Origin: Martinezella tropici | GTDB lineage: Bacteria > Pseudomonadota > Alphaproteobacteria > Rhizobiales > Rhizobiaceae | Length of the DNA: 64,000 nt | Reading direction: 5' to 3' | NCBI RefSeq assembly: GCF_003287875.1 | Contig: NZ_QMKK01000054.1 | Location: 310,001-374,000, forward strand | Shown: one piece after another, positions 34,684 through 43,587 of the stretch | Layout: every line of letters starts with the position of its first letter | Numbering within the stretch: the stretch's first letter is position 1 | Program-made: the position numbers and the translations under genes | Notes under the pieces: model-generated | Told to the model about the DNA's origin: nothing | Databases searched by the model: none | The model's input: the letters and a program-made list of their open reading frames with translations, nothing else

Positions 34684-35568
34684 ATGCGACGCTTAGGAAT
34701 CCATTCATTTGTATGGACGGGCGGCCAAACCCAGGAAGGGCTTGAAATGGCCCTGCAAAAGACGGCCGAGCATGGCTACGGAACCATCGAGTTCGCCTAT
34801 CTTCGTCCCGAAAAATTCAACCTGGATCGGCTCGCAAGGCTTGCGCAGTCGCTTGACGTGGAGATCGGCGTGACGATGGGGTTGCCGCTCAACAAGGACG
34901 TGTCGAGCGAGGATGCTTCTGCCGTTGCGGATGGTAAGCGGATGCTGGCTGACGCGGTGCGCGCAGTCAGAGACATCGGCGGCAACAAGCTGGGCGGGAT
35001 TCTTTATTCAGCGCACACCAAGTACAATCGCCAGCCGACAAGGAAGGGCTGGGACAACAGCGTCGCGGCCATTGCGGCGACGGCCGACGTGGCCAGGGAG
35101 GCGAAAGTCGATCTCGTCCTCGAAATCGTGAACCGGTTCGAGACCAATCTGTTGAATACGACCGCACAAGGGCTGAAATTCATCTCCGAGACGGGCTCCG
35201 ATCATGTTCGCCTGCATCTCGATACGTTCCACATGAACATCGAGGAGGCCAATCCCGCCGCGGCAATCCGCCTGGCCGGCGACAAGATCGGCTATTTCCA
35301 CATCGGCGAAAGCAATCGAGGCTATCTCGGCGATGGCGTCATCGATTTCGACCTCATTTTCGACGCCCTGCTCGATATCGATTACAGGCGCGACATCGTA
35401 TTCGAGAGCTTTTCGACCGCTGTCGTCGACGAGGGGTTGTCGCTCGCCTGCGCGATCTGGCGCGACACATGGACCGACAACGACCCTCTGGCCGCCCATG
35501 CGAAGCGTTACATCGAGCTCAAATATGACGAGGCCAGGCGCCGGCGTGCCACAAGCGCTCGTCCCTGA
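34684..35568 (+). CDS. D-tagatose 3-epimerase/D-psicose 3-epimerase-like sugar isomerase
   Basis: A 294-residue TIM-barrel enzyme that should epimerise a ketose at C3. It has the four metal ligands of the family: E147 in LEIVNRFE, D180 in HLDTFHMNIEE, H206 in YFHIGES and E241 in VFESFS. The overall length matches known ketose 3-epimerases. It is the first gene of the plus-strand unit, with a GAGGTTACG site before the ATG. It probably links a ketose produced by the adjacent dehydrogenases to tagatose or another kinase substrate. Hydroxypyruvate isomerase and xylose isomerase-like proteins share the fold, but the NRFE and HMNIEE motifs favour this family. Confidence 0.85.
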   Translation: MRRLGIHSFVWTGGQTQEGLEMALQKTAEHGYGTIEFAYLRPEKFNLDRLARLAQSLDVEIGVTMGLPLNKDVSSEDASAVADGKRMLADAVRAVRDIGGNKLGGILYSAHTKYNRQPTRKGWDNSVAAIAATADVAREAKVDLVLEIVNRFETNLLNTTAQGLKFISETGSDHVRLHLDTFHMNIEEANPAAAIRLAGDKIGYFHIGESNRGYLGDGVIDFDLIFDALLDIDYRRDIVFESFSTAVVDEGLSLACAIWRDTWTDNDPLAAHAKRYIELKYDEARRRRATSARP

Positions 35569-35633
35569 TAATCCTTCGTGTGACCCGTTCCTGCCGTGTA
35601 AGCTGGCGCGGGTCGATTTGAAGGGATTGGAAC

Positions 35634-36842
35634 ATGAACGACACCGTCTCCATCGGAAGCTCGCCGCGTAGAATTCGCCAGAGCAATCTCGTCGCGGCTC
35701 TGCAGGCGATCTACAGCCACCGCGGCATGAGCCGCGCCGATCTGGCGCGAAAGCTCGGTATGAACCGCTCGTCCTCGGGGGAGATCGTTGCCGAGTTGAC
35801 GGAGGGCGGGTTTGTTCATGAGCTGGAGGCAGCCAGCAGACGTGGCGAGCAGTCGCGTGCGGGACGGCCGGGGATCATGCTGGAACTCATTCCCGATGCC
35901 GCGTTTTTCGTCGGTATCGAGATCGGCGTGGAGCATATATCCGCTGTCGTTATCGATCTTGCCGCCGAAGTCAGGCTTTGCCGCAAGGTCGCCTTCGATA
36001 CGCTGTCTTCGACGGTCGAGAGGGCTGTCGAACATGGCGTAGCACTTATCGTCGGCGACATGACCAAGGCGATGATGGCGCGGTGCAGGGGGCTGGGTAT
36101 TTCGACGCCGGCTCATATCCGGCCCGATGGGTCGGTAAGGCTTGCGCCCATTCTCGGATGGCGAGACGTCCCGTTGAAGGAAATCTGCCGGTCCGCATTT
36201 CCGGTCGAGGTTCCGATCGCAATAGAGAATGATGCGAATGCCTTCGCGATAGGGGACAGTTACCGCAGCCGCATCGCAGGCGTGACGCTCTTCCTGCTCA
36301 TGGAGACCGGCGTCGGCGGCGGGATCGTCATCGACGGCAAGCTGTTTCGTGGCGGCCATGGCCTGGCCGGCGAGATCGGCCATACTCTCGTGTCCGGAAG
36401 CGGCGGGCAGAAATTCGAACAGCTGATCGGGCGCGAAGTGCTGATCAGGCAGTATCGCGAGGCCGTCGGACAAAATGACGCCGATCTGCAGGACTTCTTG
36501 GTCGGCGTTCGCGATCGTGTTCCGGCCGCCGTCAACATTGCGGAGACCTGGTCGCGTCATCTGGCATATGCGCTGTTGCAGGCCTGCCGGCTGATCGACC
36601 CCGGCAGGATCGTGCTCGGCGGCTCGGTGGCATCTCTCTATCCGATGGTTGCCGCCCGCGTGGCGGTCCATCTGTCCGAGGGCCAGAATATTCCCTTTCC
36701 CAATCCCGAAATCGTCGTTGACCAGGACGCGGAATTCGGGTCCGCATTCGGAGCGGCATGCATGCTTCACCAGCGCTTCCTTTCGCTGGAAAACGAGGAG
36801 TTCAGCAGTGACGACGGCATGCAGCAGCGCGCGGCGGTTTGA
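35634..36842 (+). CDS. ROK-family transcriptional regulator
   Basis: A 402-residue repressor. It has an N-terminal winged helix (SRADLARKLGMNRSSSGEIV near residues 33-52) and a ROK sugar-kinase-like domain with ENDANAFAIGD and METGVGGGIVIDGKL. The usual zinc cluster (CxCGxxGCxE after GEIGH) is replaced by SGSGGQKFEQ, so a structural zinc is probably absent. The gene is between the epimerase and the PfkB kinase and its stop overlaps a possible kinase start, so it is transcribed with the operon it probably controls. The effector is likely the polyol, a ketose or a sugar phosphate. Confidence 0.9.
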   Translation: MNDTVSIGSSPRRIRQSNLVAALQAIYSHRGMSRADLARKLGMNRSSSGEIVAELTEGGFVHELEAASRRGEQSRAGRPGIMLELIPDAAFFVGIEIGVEHISAVVIDLAAEVRLCRKVAFDTLSSTVERAVEHGVALIVGDMTKAMMARCRGLGISTPAHIRPDGSVRLAPILGWRDVPLKEICRSAFPVEVPIAIENDANAFAIGDSYRSRIAGVTLFLLMETGVGGGIVIDGKLFRGGHGLAGEIGHTLVSGSGGQKFEQLIGREVLIRQYREAVGQNDADLQDFLVGVRDRVPAAVNIAETWSRHLAYALLQACRLIDPGRIVLGGSVASLYPMVAARVAVHLSEGQNIPFPNPEIVVDQDAEFGSAFGAACMLHQRFLSLENEEFSSDDGMQQRAAV

Positions 36843-36862
36843 CAACAACAGGTATCGAAAGC

Positions 36863-37849
36863 ATGACTGCGATGACTTCAGCACTGGCTCCTGACCAGCT
36901 TGGCCCCACGGTATGCGTCGGGGAAATTCTCGTGGAGATCGTCGCCACGACCGTCGGCGATGGGTTCGTCGAGGCCCAGCCGCTGATCGGGCCTTTCGCC
37001 AGCGGTGCGCCGGCGATCTTCATTTCGCAATGCGGGCGGCTCGGTGGCAGCGCGGCCATGATCGGCGCCGTCGGAGCCGACGATTTTGGCCGGGTGAACA
37101 TCGAAAGGCTGAAGCGCGATGGCGTCGATATCTCCGCGATATCCATTGATCCGCATTACCCCACGGGCAGCGCCTTCGTTCGCTACCGCAGGGATGGCTC
37201 CCGCGATTTCGTCTACAACATCGCCAAGTCCGCCGCCGCGCGTTTCGGCTGGAGCGACGGTGTCCGCGATCTCATCGGTCGCAGCGGCCATCTGCATGTC
37301 ATGGGCTCGGCGCTGTCGGTTCCGAGCGCATGCGAGGTGATCGACAAGGCCGTCGACATCGTAAAGGCTCGCGGCGGCACGCTCTCGGTCGATCCGAACA
37401 TCCGCAAGGAGCTCAAGCTCGACGCGGATACCGAACGACGTTTTGCCAAGCTGGTTGCTGCCGCCGATCTGCTGCTGCCATCCGGAGAAGAGTTGGAGCG
37501 GGCGGCTGGCGTCGAGGGTGAAGCGAATGCGATCCGCCGCCTGTTCAGCATCGGGGTCAGGGAAATTGTGCTGAAGCGGGGAGTGGATGGGGCGACCTAT
37601 TTCAACAGCGAGGGCGAGCGCATCGATGCTCCGGCCTTTATCGTCAAGGAAATCGATCCGACCGGCGCGGGCGATTGCTTCGGCGGCGCCTATCTCACCT
37701 GCCGCCGCCTGGGCATGCCGGCAGAAGATGCCCTGACCTATGCGGCGGCTGCCGGCGCCCGCAATGTCACCGTCGTCGGCCCGATGGAAGGTGCCGGTAG
37801 CCGCGGCGAACTCGATGCGTTCATAGCCGCTACCGCGAGGCGCTCCTGA
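36863..37849 (+). CDS. PfkB-family sugar kinase, probable D-tagatose kinase
   Basis: A ribokinase-fold kinase. The substrate-binding N-terminal region has GRLGGSAAMIGAVGADDFG, and the ATP-site motif near the C-terminus is DPTGAGDCFGGAYL with the catalytic aspartate in GAGD. The ATG at 36863 gives 328 residues; a TTG at 36839, overlapping the ROK stop, would add eight. It is immediately followed by a GatZ-like gene. In Agrobacterium a pair of this kind has been shown to turn D-tagatose into tagatose-6-phosphate and then fructose-6-phosphate. I adopt that reading by analogy. Fructokinase or ribitol-type kinases are alternatives. Confidence 0.82.
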   Translation: MTAMTSALAPDQLGPTVCVGEILVEIVATTVGDGFVEAQPLIGPFASGAPAIFISQCGRLGGSAAMIGAVGADDFGRVNIERLKRDGVDISAISIDPHYPTGSAFVRYRRDGSRDFVYNIAKSAAARFGWSDGVRDLIGRSGHLHVMGSALSVPSACEVIDKAVDIVKARGGTLSVDPNIRKELKLDADTERRFAKLVAAADLLLPSGEELERAAGVEGEANAIRRLFSIGVREIVLKRGVDGATYFNSEGERIDAPAFIVKEIDPTGAGDCFGGAYLTCRRLGMPAEDALTYAAAAGARNVTVVGPMEGAGSRGELDAFIAATARRS

Positions 37850-39126
37850 TGCAGGTCCATCTCAATCAACTGGCAACGTTGCGAGCCGAAGGCCAGCCGA
37901 AGGGCATCACCTCGGTCTGCTCGGCGCATCCGCTGGTGCTCAGAGCCGCACTCCGGCATGGACGCCTGCATTCGAGCACCGTGCTGATCGAGGCGACCTG
38001 CAACCAGGTCAACCACCTGGGCGGCTATACGGGTATGACGCCGGGCGACTTCGCCGCCCTTGTCCAGCGGATCGCCAAGGAGGAGGATTGCCCGGAGCAG
38101 CTCATCGTTCTGGGTGGAGATCATGTCGGCCCAAATCCGTGGCGGGATCGCCCAGCCGAAGAGGCCATGGCCGAAGCGGAGAAAATGGTTGCCGCCTATG
38201 TCGATGCCGGGTTTCGAAAGATCCACCTGGATGCCTCGATGGGCTGCAAGGGTGAGCCTGCGGCGCTCGACGATGAAACCACCGCCCATCGCGCGGCGCG
38301 GCTTGCGGCTGTGGCCGAAGCTTCGGCACGGAGGAGCAGCGGTGCCATGCCGGTCTATGTGATCGGCACGGAGGTCCCGCCTCCGGGCGGCGCCGATCAT
38401 GCTCTAACGGCCATCGAGCCGACGGCCGCTCCGGCGGCGCGCAAGACGATCGACGTCCATCGACGCGTGTTTGAGGGCGCTGGCCTACACGAGGCGTTCG
38501 AGCGCGCCATCGGACTGGTCGTGCAGCCCGGCGTCGAGTTCGGCAATCACAATGTCATTGTCTACGACCGCAGCAAGATTGCCGAGCTGAAGTCCGTGCT
38601 GACCGACGAACAGCAATTCGTTTTCGAAGCCCATTCAACCGACTATCAGGGTACAGCGCCGCTGACGGCGCTCGTGGAGGATGGATTTCCCATCCTGAAG
38701 GTCGGCCCCGAACTGACTTTCGTGTTGCGCGAGGTCCTTTACGGACTGGATCTGATCGCTTCCGATCTCTTGCCGGATTATGGCAATCGGCCGCTTTACG
38801 CCGCCATGGAAGCGTTGATGCTGGCTCATCCAAAGAGCTGGAACCAGCATTATCACGGGACCGAGGGTGAACAGCGGTGGCTGCGGCATTATTCACTGTC
38901 CGATCGCATCCGCTACTACTGGGCCTCGGCGGACGCTCAATCCGCCGTCCAGAAACTATGCGATGCCCTGCGGGGACAGACCATACCGCTGCCGCTGTTC
39001 TGGCAACATATGCCTGCCGCCCGACATTTCGCCGATGCGCCGCTGGACCCGGAGGAGGTCCTGATCTGGCGGGTCACCCGTAGCCTTGCGGACTACCACG
39101 CCGCCTGCGGTGCAGGGAAACGATAG
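37849..39126 (+). CDS. GatZ/KbaZ-family protein, probable tagatose-6-phosphate 4-epimerase
   Basis: A 425-residue TIM-barrel protein of the GatZ/KbaZ family. Support comes from GGDHVGPNPWRD near residues 84-95, HLDASMGCKG, VYVIGTEVPPPGG and the FEAHSTDYQ segment. In enterics the family is a non-catalytic partner of tagatose-bisphosphate aldolase. No gatY/kbaY aldolase gene is present in this locus. In the equivalent Agrobacterium galactitol locus a family member is a stand-alone D-tagatose 6-phosphate 4-epimerase making fructose-6-phosphate. That is the better reading here. The ATG overlaps the kinase stop by one base, so the two are coupled. Confidence 0.85.
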   Translation: MQVHLNQLATLRAEGQPKGITSVCSAHPLVLRAALRHGRLHSSTVLIEATCNQVNHLGGYTGMTPGDFAALVQRIAKEEDCPEQLIVLGGDHVGPNPWRDRPAEEAMAEAEKMVAAYVDAGFRKIHLDASMGCKGEPAALDDETTAHRAARLAAVAEASARRSSGAMPVYVIGTEVPPPGGADHALTAIEPTAAPAARKTIDVHRRVFEGAGLHEAFERAIGLVVQPGVEFGNHNVIVYDRSKIAELKSVLTDEQQFVFEAHSTDYQGTAPLTALVEDGFPILKVGPELTFVLREVLYGLDLIASDLLPDYGNRPLYAAMEALMLAHPKSWNQHYHGTEGEQRWLRHYSLSDRIRYYWASADAQSAVQKLCDALRGQTIPLPLFWQHMPAARHFADAPLDPEEVLIWRVTRSLADYHAACGAGKR

Positions 39127-39149
39127 AAGTTTAACCCAAGGAGGAGAGA

Positions 39150-39875
39150 ATGGACGAATTGAAGGGAAAAGTGGCTGCTGTCACCGGTGCGGCATCCGGG
39201 ATCGGATTGGCGTCCACGGAGGCCATGATCGCGGCCGGAGCGACGGTCGTTCTCGTTGATCGCGATGAGAAGGCATTGAGGTCGGTTTGCGAGCGCCTGG
39301 GAGAGAAGGCTATCCCCCTCGCCATCGACCTGCTGGATACCGAACAATGCGCCTCGCTGCTGGATCGCATCCTCGCCAAGGTCGGCCACCTCGATATCCT
39401 GCATGCCAATGCCGGCACATATATCGGCGGCGATCTGGTGGAAGCCAATCTCGATGCCATCGACCGGATGCTCAATCTGAACGTCAATGTCGTCATCAAG
39501 AATGTCCGAACCGTGGCGCCGCATATGATCGAGCGGGGAACGGGCGACATCATCGTCACCAGCTCGGTCGCGGGCCATTCGCCGGTGCCATGGGAGCCAG
39601 TCTACTCGCCATCGAAATGGGCGATGACATGCTTCGTGCAAACCATGCGTCGCCAGCTTCTGCAGAGCGGAATCCGCGTCGGTTCGGTTTCTCCAGGCCC
39701 CGTCATCAGTGCCTTGCTCGCCGATTGGCCGGAAGAAAATCTGCGCAAGGCCAAAGAGGCCGGCGCCCTGATCGAACCCAAGGAAGTGGCGGATGCGATC
39801 ATGTTCATGCTGACGCGTCCGCGCAACGTCACGATCCGTGACGTCGTTGTCCTGCCAAGCGCTTTCGACATCTGA
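39150..39875 (+). CDS. Short-chain dehydrogenase, ribitol 2-dehydrogenase-like
   Basis: A 241-residue SDR with TGAASGIG, the ILHANAGTYIGGDL stretch, the catalytic serine region TSSVAGHSPV, the YSPSKWA tyrosine and lysine, and the distinctive end VSPGPVISALLADWPEEN then RDVVVLPSAFDI. The order HANAG, WEPVY, GPV-ALL-DWP matches enteric ribitol 2-dehydrogenase closely. It therefore probably oxidises a polyol such as ribitol, or a C5-C6 relative, to the 2-ketose. AAGGAGGAG precedes the ATG. It is followed 11 bases later by another SDR gene with a different specificity. Confidence 0.85.
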   Translation: MDELKGKVAAVTGAASGIGLASTEAMIAAGATVVLVDRDEKALRSVCERLGEKAIPLAIDLLDTEQCASLLDRILAKVGHLDILHANAGTYIGGDLVEANLDAIDRMLNLNVNVVIKNVRTVAPHMIERGTGDIIVTSSVAGHSPVPWEPVYSPSKWAMTCFVQTMRRQLLQSGIRVGSVSPGPVISALLADWPEENLRKAKEAGALIEPKEVADAIMFMLTRPRNVTIRDVVVLPSAFDI

Positions 39876-39886
39876 GGAGCAGCGTC

Positions 39887-40660
39887 ATGAGCTATCAGAA
39901 AAAATTTCGCCTTGATGGCGAACATGCGGTGGTTACCGGCGGTGGCCGTGCGATCGGCCTTTGCTGCGTGGAGGCGCTGGCCGAGGCCGGAGCGGCCGTC
40001 GTCGTCATCGAGCGCGCCGAGGCCGACGCCCGAGAGGCGCTCGCCTTGCGGCAGAAAGGCTACGATATCGACCTGCGGATCGGTGATGTCACCGACTCCG
40101 CGCGCATGGAAGCGATCGCCACGGAGCTTGCCGATGGCGGCCGCGCCGCGACGATCCTGGTGAACAATGCCGGGATCGGCCAGAGTGGCATCCCGTCGCA
40201 GGACGTCACGGATGCCGATTGGCTGCGCATGATGGACGTGAACGTCAACGGCGTGTTCTGGTGCTCGCGTTCCTTCGGCCGTCACATGGTTGCGATGAAG
40301 CGCGGCGCCATCGTCAATCTCGGCTCGATGTCCGGAACCATCTGCAACCGGCCGCAGCCGCAGACGCCATACAATGTGTCCAAGGCGGCCGTCCATCATC
40401 TCACACGTTCGATGGCGGCCGAATGGGCTGGGGATGGCGTTAGGGTGAATGCCGTCGCGCCGACCTATATCGAGACGCCGATGGTCATGGCGGTGGAGGC
40501 CAATCGCGATCGCATTCCGATCTGGCTTGCCGACACGCCGATGGGGCGAATGGGCACGCCTGAGGAAGTCGCCAGCGCGGTCCTCTTCCTCGCATCGAGC
40601 GCCGCAAGCCTGATGACGGGCGCCATCGTCAATGTCGATGCCGGCTTTACCTGCTGGTAG
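39887..40660 (+). CDS. Short-chain dehydrogenase, galactitol 2-dehydrogenase-like
   Basis: A 257-residue SDR with TGGGRAIG and the catalytic serine, tyrosine and lysine in LGSMSGTICNRPQ and TPYNVSKAA. The end, MTGAIVNVDAGFTCW, is typical of the family. The N-terminal FRLDGEHAVVTG, the NVNGVFWCSRSFGRHMVA stretch and SGTICNRPQ recall the bacterial galactitol dehydrogenases that make tagatose. With the kinase and GatZ-like epimerase upstream, the simplest pathway is galactitol (or a related hexitol) to tagatose to tagatose-6-phosphate to fructose-6-phosphate. GAGGAG precedes the ATG. Confidence 0.85.
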   Translation: MSYQKKFRLDGEHAVVTGGGRAIGLCCVEALAEAGAAVVVIERAEADAREALALRQKGYDIDLRIGDVTDSARMEAIATELADGGRAATILVNNAGIGQSGIPSQDVTDADWLRMMDVNVNGVFWCSRSFGRHMVAMKRGAIVNLGSMSGTICNRPQPQTPYNVSKAAVHHLTRSMAAEWAGDGVRVNAVAPTYIETPMVMAVEANRDRIPIWLADTPMGRMGTPEEVASAVLFLASSAASLMTGAIVNVDAGFTCW

Positions 40661-41119
40661 GCGTTCCGTTCGATGGAAGAGGTGCAGGCCTGCTTGCGTC
40701 CATTCAGATGGGAATGTCCATTGCAGCGGCTGGTTTCGTCATGAACCAGCCTCGTCCGCGGACGAGGCTGGATTGTTTCATTGGCTCCGAGGACCGATCT
40801 CTCATATTGCCTTTACGCAGCTTCGGCAGGAAAGCCGCTGAGCGCTTTTTCGGGAATAGTCTCCGTCCCGCGCAGAGACGATGCTTTACAGATGTGAACG
40901 AAGGTTCTGAATTCGTCATCGTGTCGATCTGGCGACGATGGCAATACAACCGCATGGGCATTATCACAATCAAGTTTACGCAACCTTGATGTCGCAAATG
41001 ATCTGGCTATTCTGCCTAATCAGGTAGTACGCTTTCCGCATTGAAATACCGTCTCGGGTTTCTCGGCCGCCCTCGGGCCGCGGAGCCACCCGCAAGGAAA
41101 CGATAAGCAGGTAGTTTTC
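40661..41119. other. 459-base gap before the cyclopropane fatty acid synthase gene
   Basis: Apart from the palindrome at 40746-40771 I see no gene. A 93-codon open frame crosses it but has poor composition and no ribosome site. The last 130 bases, AT-rich around 40990-41040, probably hold the promoter of the gene at 41120. Confidence 0.5.
40746..40771 (+). terminator. Terminator at the end of the polyol catabolic operon
   Basis: A perfect 26-base palindrome (CCAGCCTCGTCCG and its complement) lies 86 bases after the last dehydrogenase stop and is followed by ATTGTTTCATT. This is a good intrinsic terminator. Confidence 0.7.
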
Positions 41120-42460
41120 ATGTTCCTAGAAGCAGCTCTTTCCAGCTTGATCAAAATCGGAACGCTCACGGTCATTTTTCCCGATGGTTCCACGCGCGAT
41201 TTCGGTACGGGATCGGAACCGCGCGCAACGATGAAAATAAAAACCGCTCGCGCAAAGCGCCGCCTCTTCTTCAATCCTGCCCTGGCGCTCGGCGAGGCCT
41301 ATATGGATGGCGATGTCGAGCCCGGCTCCGGCGACCTCTTTCAAATGATGGATTTGCTCGTCCTGAACATGATGGAAGGCGGCACCCACCCCTTCAGCAA
41401 GATCATGGACAAGGTTCGCTGGCTGCGCCGGCATCTCGATCAGTTGAATTTCGCCGGACGCTCGAAGCGCAATGTTGCCCATCACTACGATCTCGATGCG
41501 CGACTCTATTCGCTGATGCTGGACGACGACCGGCAATATTCCTGCGCCTATTTTCCTGTCGGCGATGAGACGCTCGAGGAGGCGCAACTCAAGAAGAAGC
41601 GGCATATCGCATCGAAGCTTATGCTGGATCGTCCAGGCCTCGAGGTTCTGGATATCGGCTGCGGTTGGGGCGGCATGGCGCTTTATCTGGCTCGAGAATT
41701 CGGAGCGCGGGTAACGGGCCTCACGCTTTCGGAAGAGCAATTGCTGGCGGCGAAGGCGCGTGCGAAGGACGCCGGTCTCGAGCATATGGTGACGTTCGAG
41801 CTGCTGGACTACCGGTCATGGACGCGGCCCGTCGACCGCATCGTCTCCGTCGGCATGTTCGAGCACGTCGGCATCAATCACTACCGGACCTTCTTCGACA
41901 AGATTCGCGCCGTGCTCAAGGAGGATGGCGTTGCCCTGATCCACGCGATCGGCCGGGCTGACGGGCCGGGCAGCACGAATCCCTGGATCGCAAAATATAT
42001 CTTCCCGGGCGGTTATTCGCCGGCGGTCTCCGAAGTCCTATCCGTAGTCGAAAAGACCGGGCTCTGGACGACCGACATCGAAATCCTTCGTCTCCACTAT
42101 GCCAAGACCCTTGAGCAATGGCGGCATCGCTTCATGAAGAACAGGGACACCCTGGCAAAGCTCTATGACGAACGGTTCTGTCGGATGTTCGAATTCTATC
42201 TGATCGGATCCGAACTTGCCTTCCTCCGCATGGGTCATATGAACTGGCAATTACAGCTGACCAAGAATGTCTCTGCACTGCCATTGGCACGTGACTACAT
42301 GGTCGATATCGAACGGGCGAGGGCTGTCATCGCAGAGCAGGGGAAGGCGCAGCCGATCGAAGCCGCGAGCGCGCGGGCAAGACGGGATCTTACCGTGCAT
42401 GACGAACGCAAGCCCCGTCAGCAAAATCAATCCGGTACGGAGTCTTCCCGGAACCTCTAA
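41120..42460 (+). CDS. cfa: Cyclopropane-fatty-acyl-phospholipid synthase
   Basis: Transfers a methylene group from S-adenosylmethionine to unsaturated acyl chains of membrane phospholipids. The 446-residue protein has the N-terminal lipid-binding region. The SAM motif EVLDIGCGWGGMALYLAREFG lies near residues 174-194 (I quote the core DIGCGWGG). It also has the family's NVAHHYDLDARLY and YSCAYF motifs and the FEHVGINHY and YIFPGGY active-site stretches. The last 40 or so residues are polar and probably disordered. Rhizobia make cyclopropane lipids in stationary phase and acid stress. No partner gene is adjacent. Confidence 0.94.
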   Translation: MFLEAALSSLIKIGTLTVIFPDGSTRDFGTGSEPRATMKIKTARAKRRLFFNPALALGEAYMDGDVEPGSGDLFQMMDLLVLNMMEGGTHPFSKIMDKVRWLRRHLDQLNFAGRSKRNVAHHYDLDARLYSLMLDDDRQYSCAYFPVGDETLEEAQLKKKRHIASKLMLDRPGLEVLDIGCGWGGMALYLAREFGARVTGLTLSEEQLLAAKARAKDAGLEHMVTFELLDYRSWTRPVDRIVSVGMFEHVGINHYRTFFDKIRAVLKEDGVALIHAIGRADGPGSTNPWIAKYIFPGGYSPAVSEVLSVVEKTGLWTTDIEILRLHYAKTLEQWRHRFMKNRDTLAKLYDERFCRMFEFYLIGSELAFLRMGHMNWQLQLTKNVSALPLARDYMVDIERARAVIAEQGKAQPIEAASARARRDLTVHDERKPRQQNQSGTESSRNL

Positions 42461-42480
42461 AAGCAGCCTTCGATGTGGCA

Positions 42481-42515
42481 GCTGGCGTCTCCTTATCGTG
42501 CGGACTGACGCCAGC
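42481..42515 (+). terminator. Possible hairpin after cfa
   Basis: A nine-base perfect stem (GCTGGCGTC with GACGCCAGC) with a 17-base loop lies 21 bases after the cfa stop. There is no T-run, so its terminator role is doubtful. Confidence 0.3.
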
Positions 42516-42730
42516 CGGCATCGGCAAACACGAGGCCGGCCCCGGCGACGGTTCGGTGTGAGTTGGCTGTTCGCGAAAATGTGCGACGTGTGGTCATCGT
42601 GTTGGCGGACTTGCCATCACAGATCGCAATTGGCTATGGGGTTATCGCCATAGGATGATTAGACACGTTTGCCTTTCAGCTTCATTGCCTGAAAGGGCGG
42701 CACCAATTCGCGAGGATTATCGGGACCGAA

Positions 42731-43498
42731 ATGCACTCAGCCAAGAACGAAAAGACTCTCTCACGACGGGCTTTCATACTCGGATCCATTTCCGCCACCG
42801 CAACGCTTGCCGGATGTGCCACGACGGCTCCGGTTCCGACGCCGATCGCTGCTCCGGCTCGCATGCCGCCCGTCGTTCCCGTCGCTTCGCAAGCTGAGAG
42901 CACGATCGCACCGGATCCGGAACTCGAGGCTCGCTATGCCTCTGTGGTTGATGGCGGCCATGTCATTCCGGCGATACCTTATCGAAAACTGGATCCGAAA
43001 TTTTACCGGCAGCGCGTTCCTGATCCGACCGGAGAGCCGGCCGGCACGGTCGTCGTGGATACCGCGTCGAGATTGCTCTACGTCGTGGAACGTGGCGGCA
43101 CTGCCATGCGATATGGCGTCGGCATCGGCCGCGACGGTTTTGCATGGGAAGGGGAGGGGATCATTCATTGGCGGCAGCATTGGCCGCGCTGGAAGCCGCC
43201 GGGCGACATGATCGCCCGCAAACCGGAACTCGCGAAATATTCGGTTGCCAATGGCGGCATGGATCCGGGCATCAAGAACCCTCTGGGTGCCCGCGCCCTC
43301 TATATCTTCCAGAACGGCAAGGATACGCTTTACCGTCTGCATGGTTCGCCGGAATGGCGCTCGATCGGCAAGGCAGCATCGTCCGGCTGCGTTCGCCTGA
43401 TCAATCAGGATGTCATCGACCTTTACGAGCGTATTCCATACCACGCGCGCATCGTCGTTCATCAGACGCCGCTTCAAAGCAAGGCGATCTCTGCCTGA
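42731..43498 (+). CDS. L,D-transpeptidase (YkuD family) lipoprotein
   Basis: Periplasmic cell-wall enzyme that cross-links peptidoglycan stems or anchors proteins. Residues 1-30 carry both a twin-arginine-like SRRAFILG motif and a lipobox ATLAGC, so it is probably an exported lipoprotein. A proline- and alanine-rich linker follows. The YkuD domain covers about residues 110-250, with HGSPEWRSIGKAASSGCVRL holding the catalytic C220 and the histidine of HGS. Length (255) fits rhizobial members such as ErfK-type proteins. It stands alone between cfa and the second sugar locus. Confidence 0.93.
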   Translation: MHSAKNEKTLSRRAFILGSISATATLAGCATTAPVPTPIAAPARMPPVVPVASQAESTIAPDPELEARYASVVDGGHVIPAIPYRKLDPKFYRQRVPDPTGEPAGTVVVDTASRLLYVVERGGTAMRYGVGIGRDGFAWEGEGIIHWRQHWPRWKPPGDMIARKPELAKYSVANGGMDPGIKNPLGARALYIFQNGKDTLYRLHGSPEWRSIGKAASSGCVRLINQDVIDLYERIPYHARIVVHQTPLQSKAISA

Positions 43499-43541
43499 GA
43501 GAGCGGCGCGCCTTCGAGACGGGGGATTGTAAAGCTATAAA

Positions 43542-43567
43542 CTCCTTCTCCCCGAGGAGAGAAGGAG
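43542..43567. repeat. Palindromic element between convergent genes
   Basis: A nine-base inverted repeat (CTCCTTCTC with GAGAAGGAG) lies in the 89-base gap between two convergent genes. It shares its CTTCTCCCC...GAGAAGG core with the element at 62077-62098, so it is probably a copy of the same rhizobial palindrome. It may also serve as a two-way terminator. Confidence 0.55.
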
Positions 43568-43587
43568 ATAGCGAGTGCCTTCAGCGA

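Noticed and set aside
37849..39126. Non-catalytic subunit of tagatose-bisphosphate aldolase.
   Set aside because: No gatY/kbaY partner gene exists in the locus, so the stand-alone epimerase reading is preferred.
40708..40989. A 93-codon frame in the gap before the cyclopropane fatty acid synthase.
   Set aside because: It reads through the terminator palindrome, lacks a ribosome site and resembles no protein I know.
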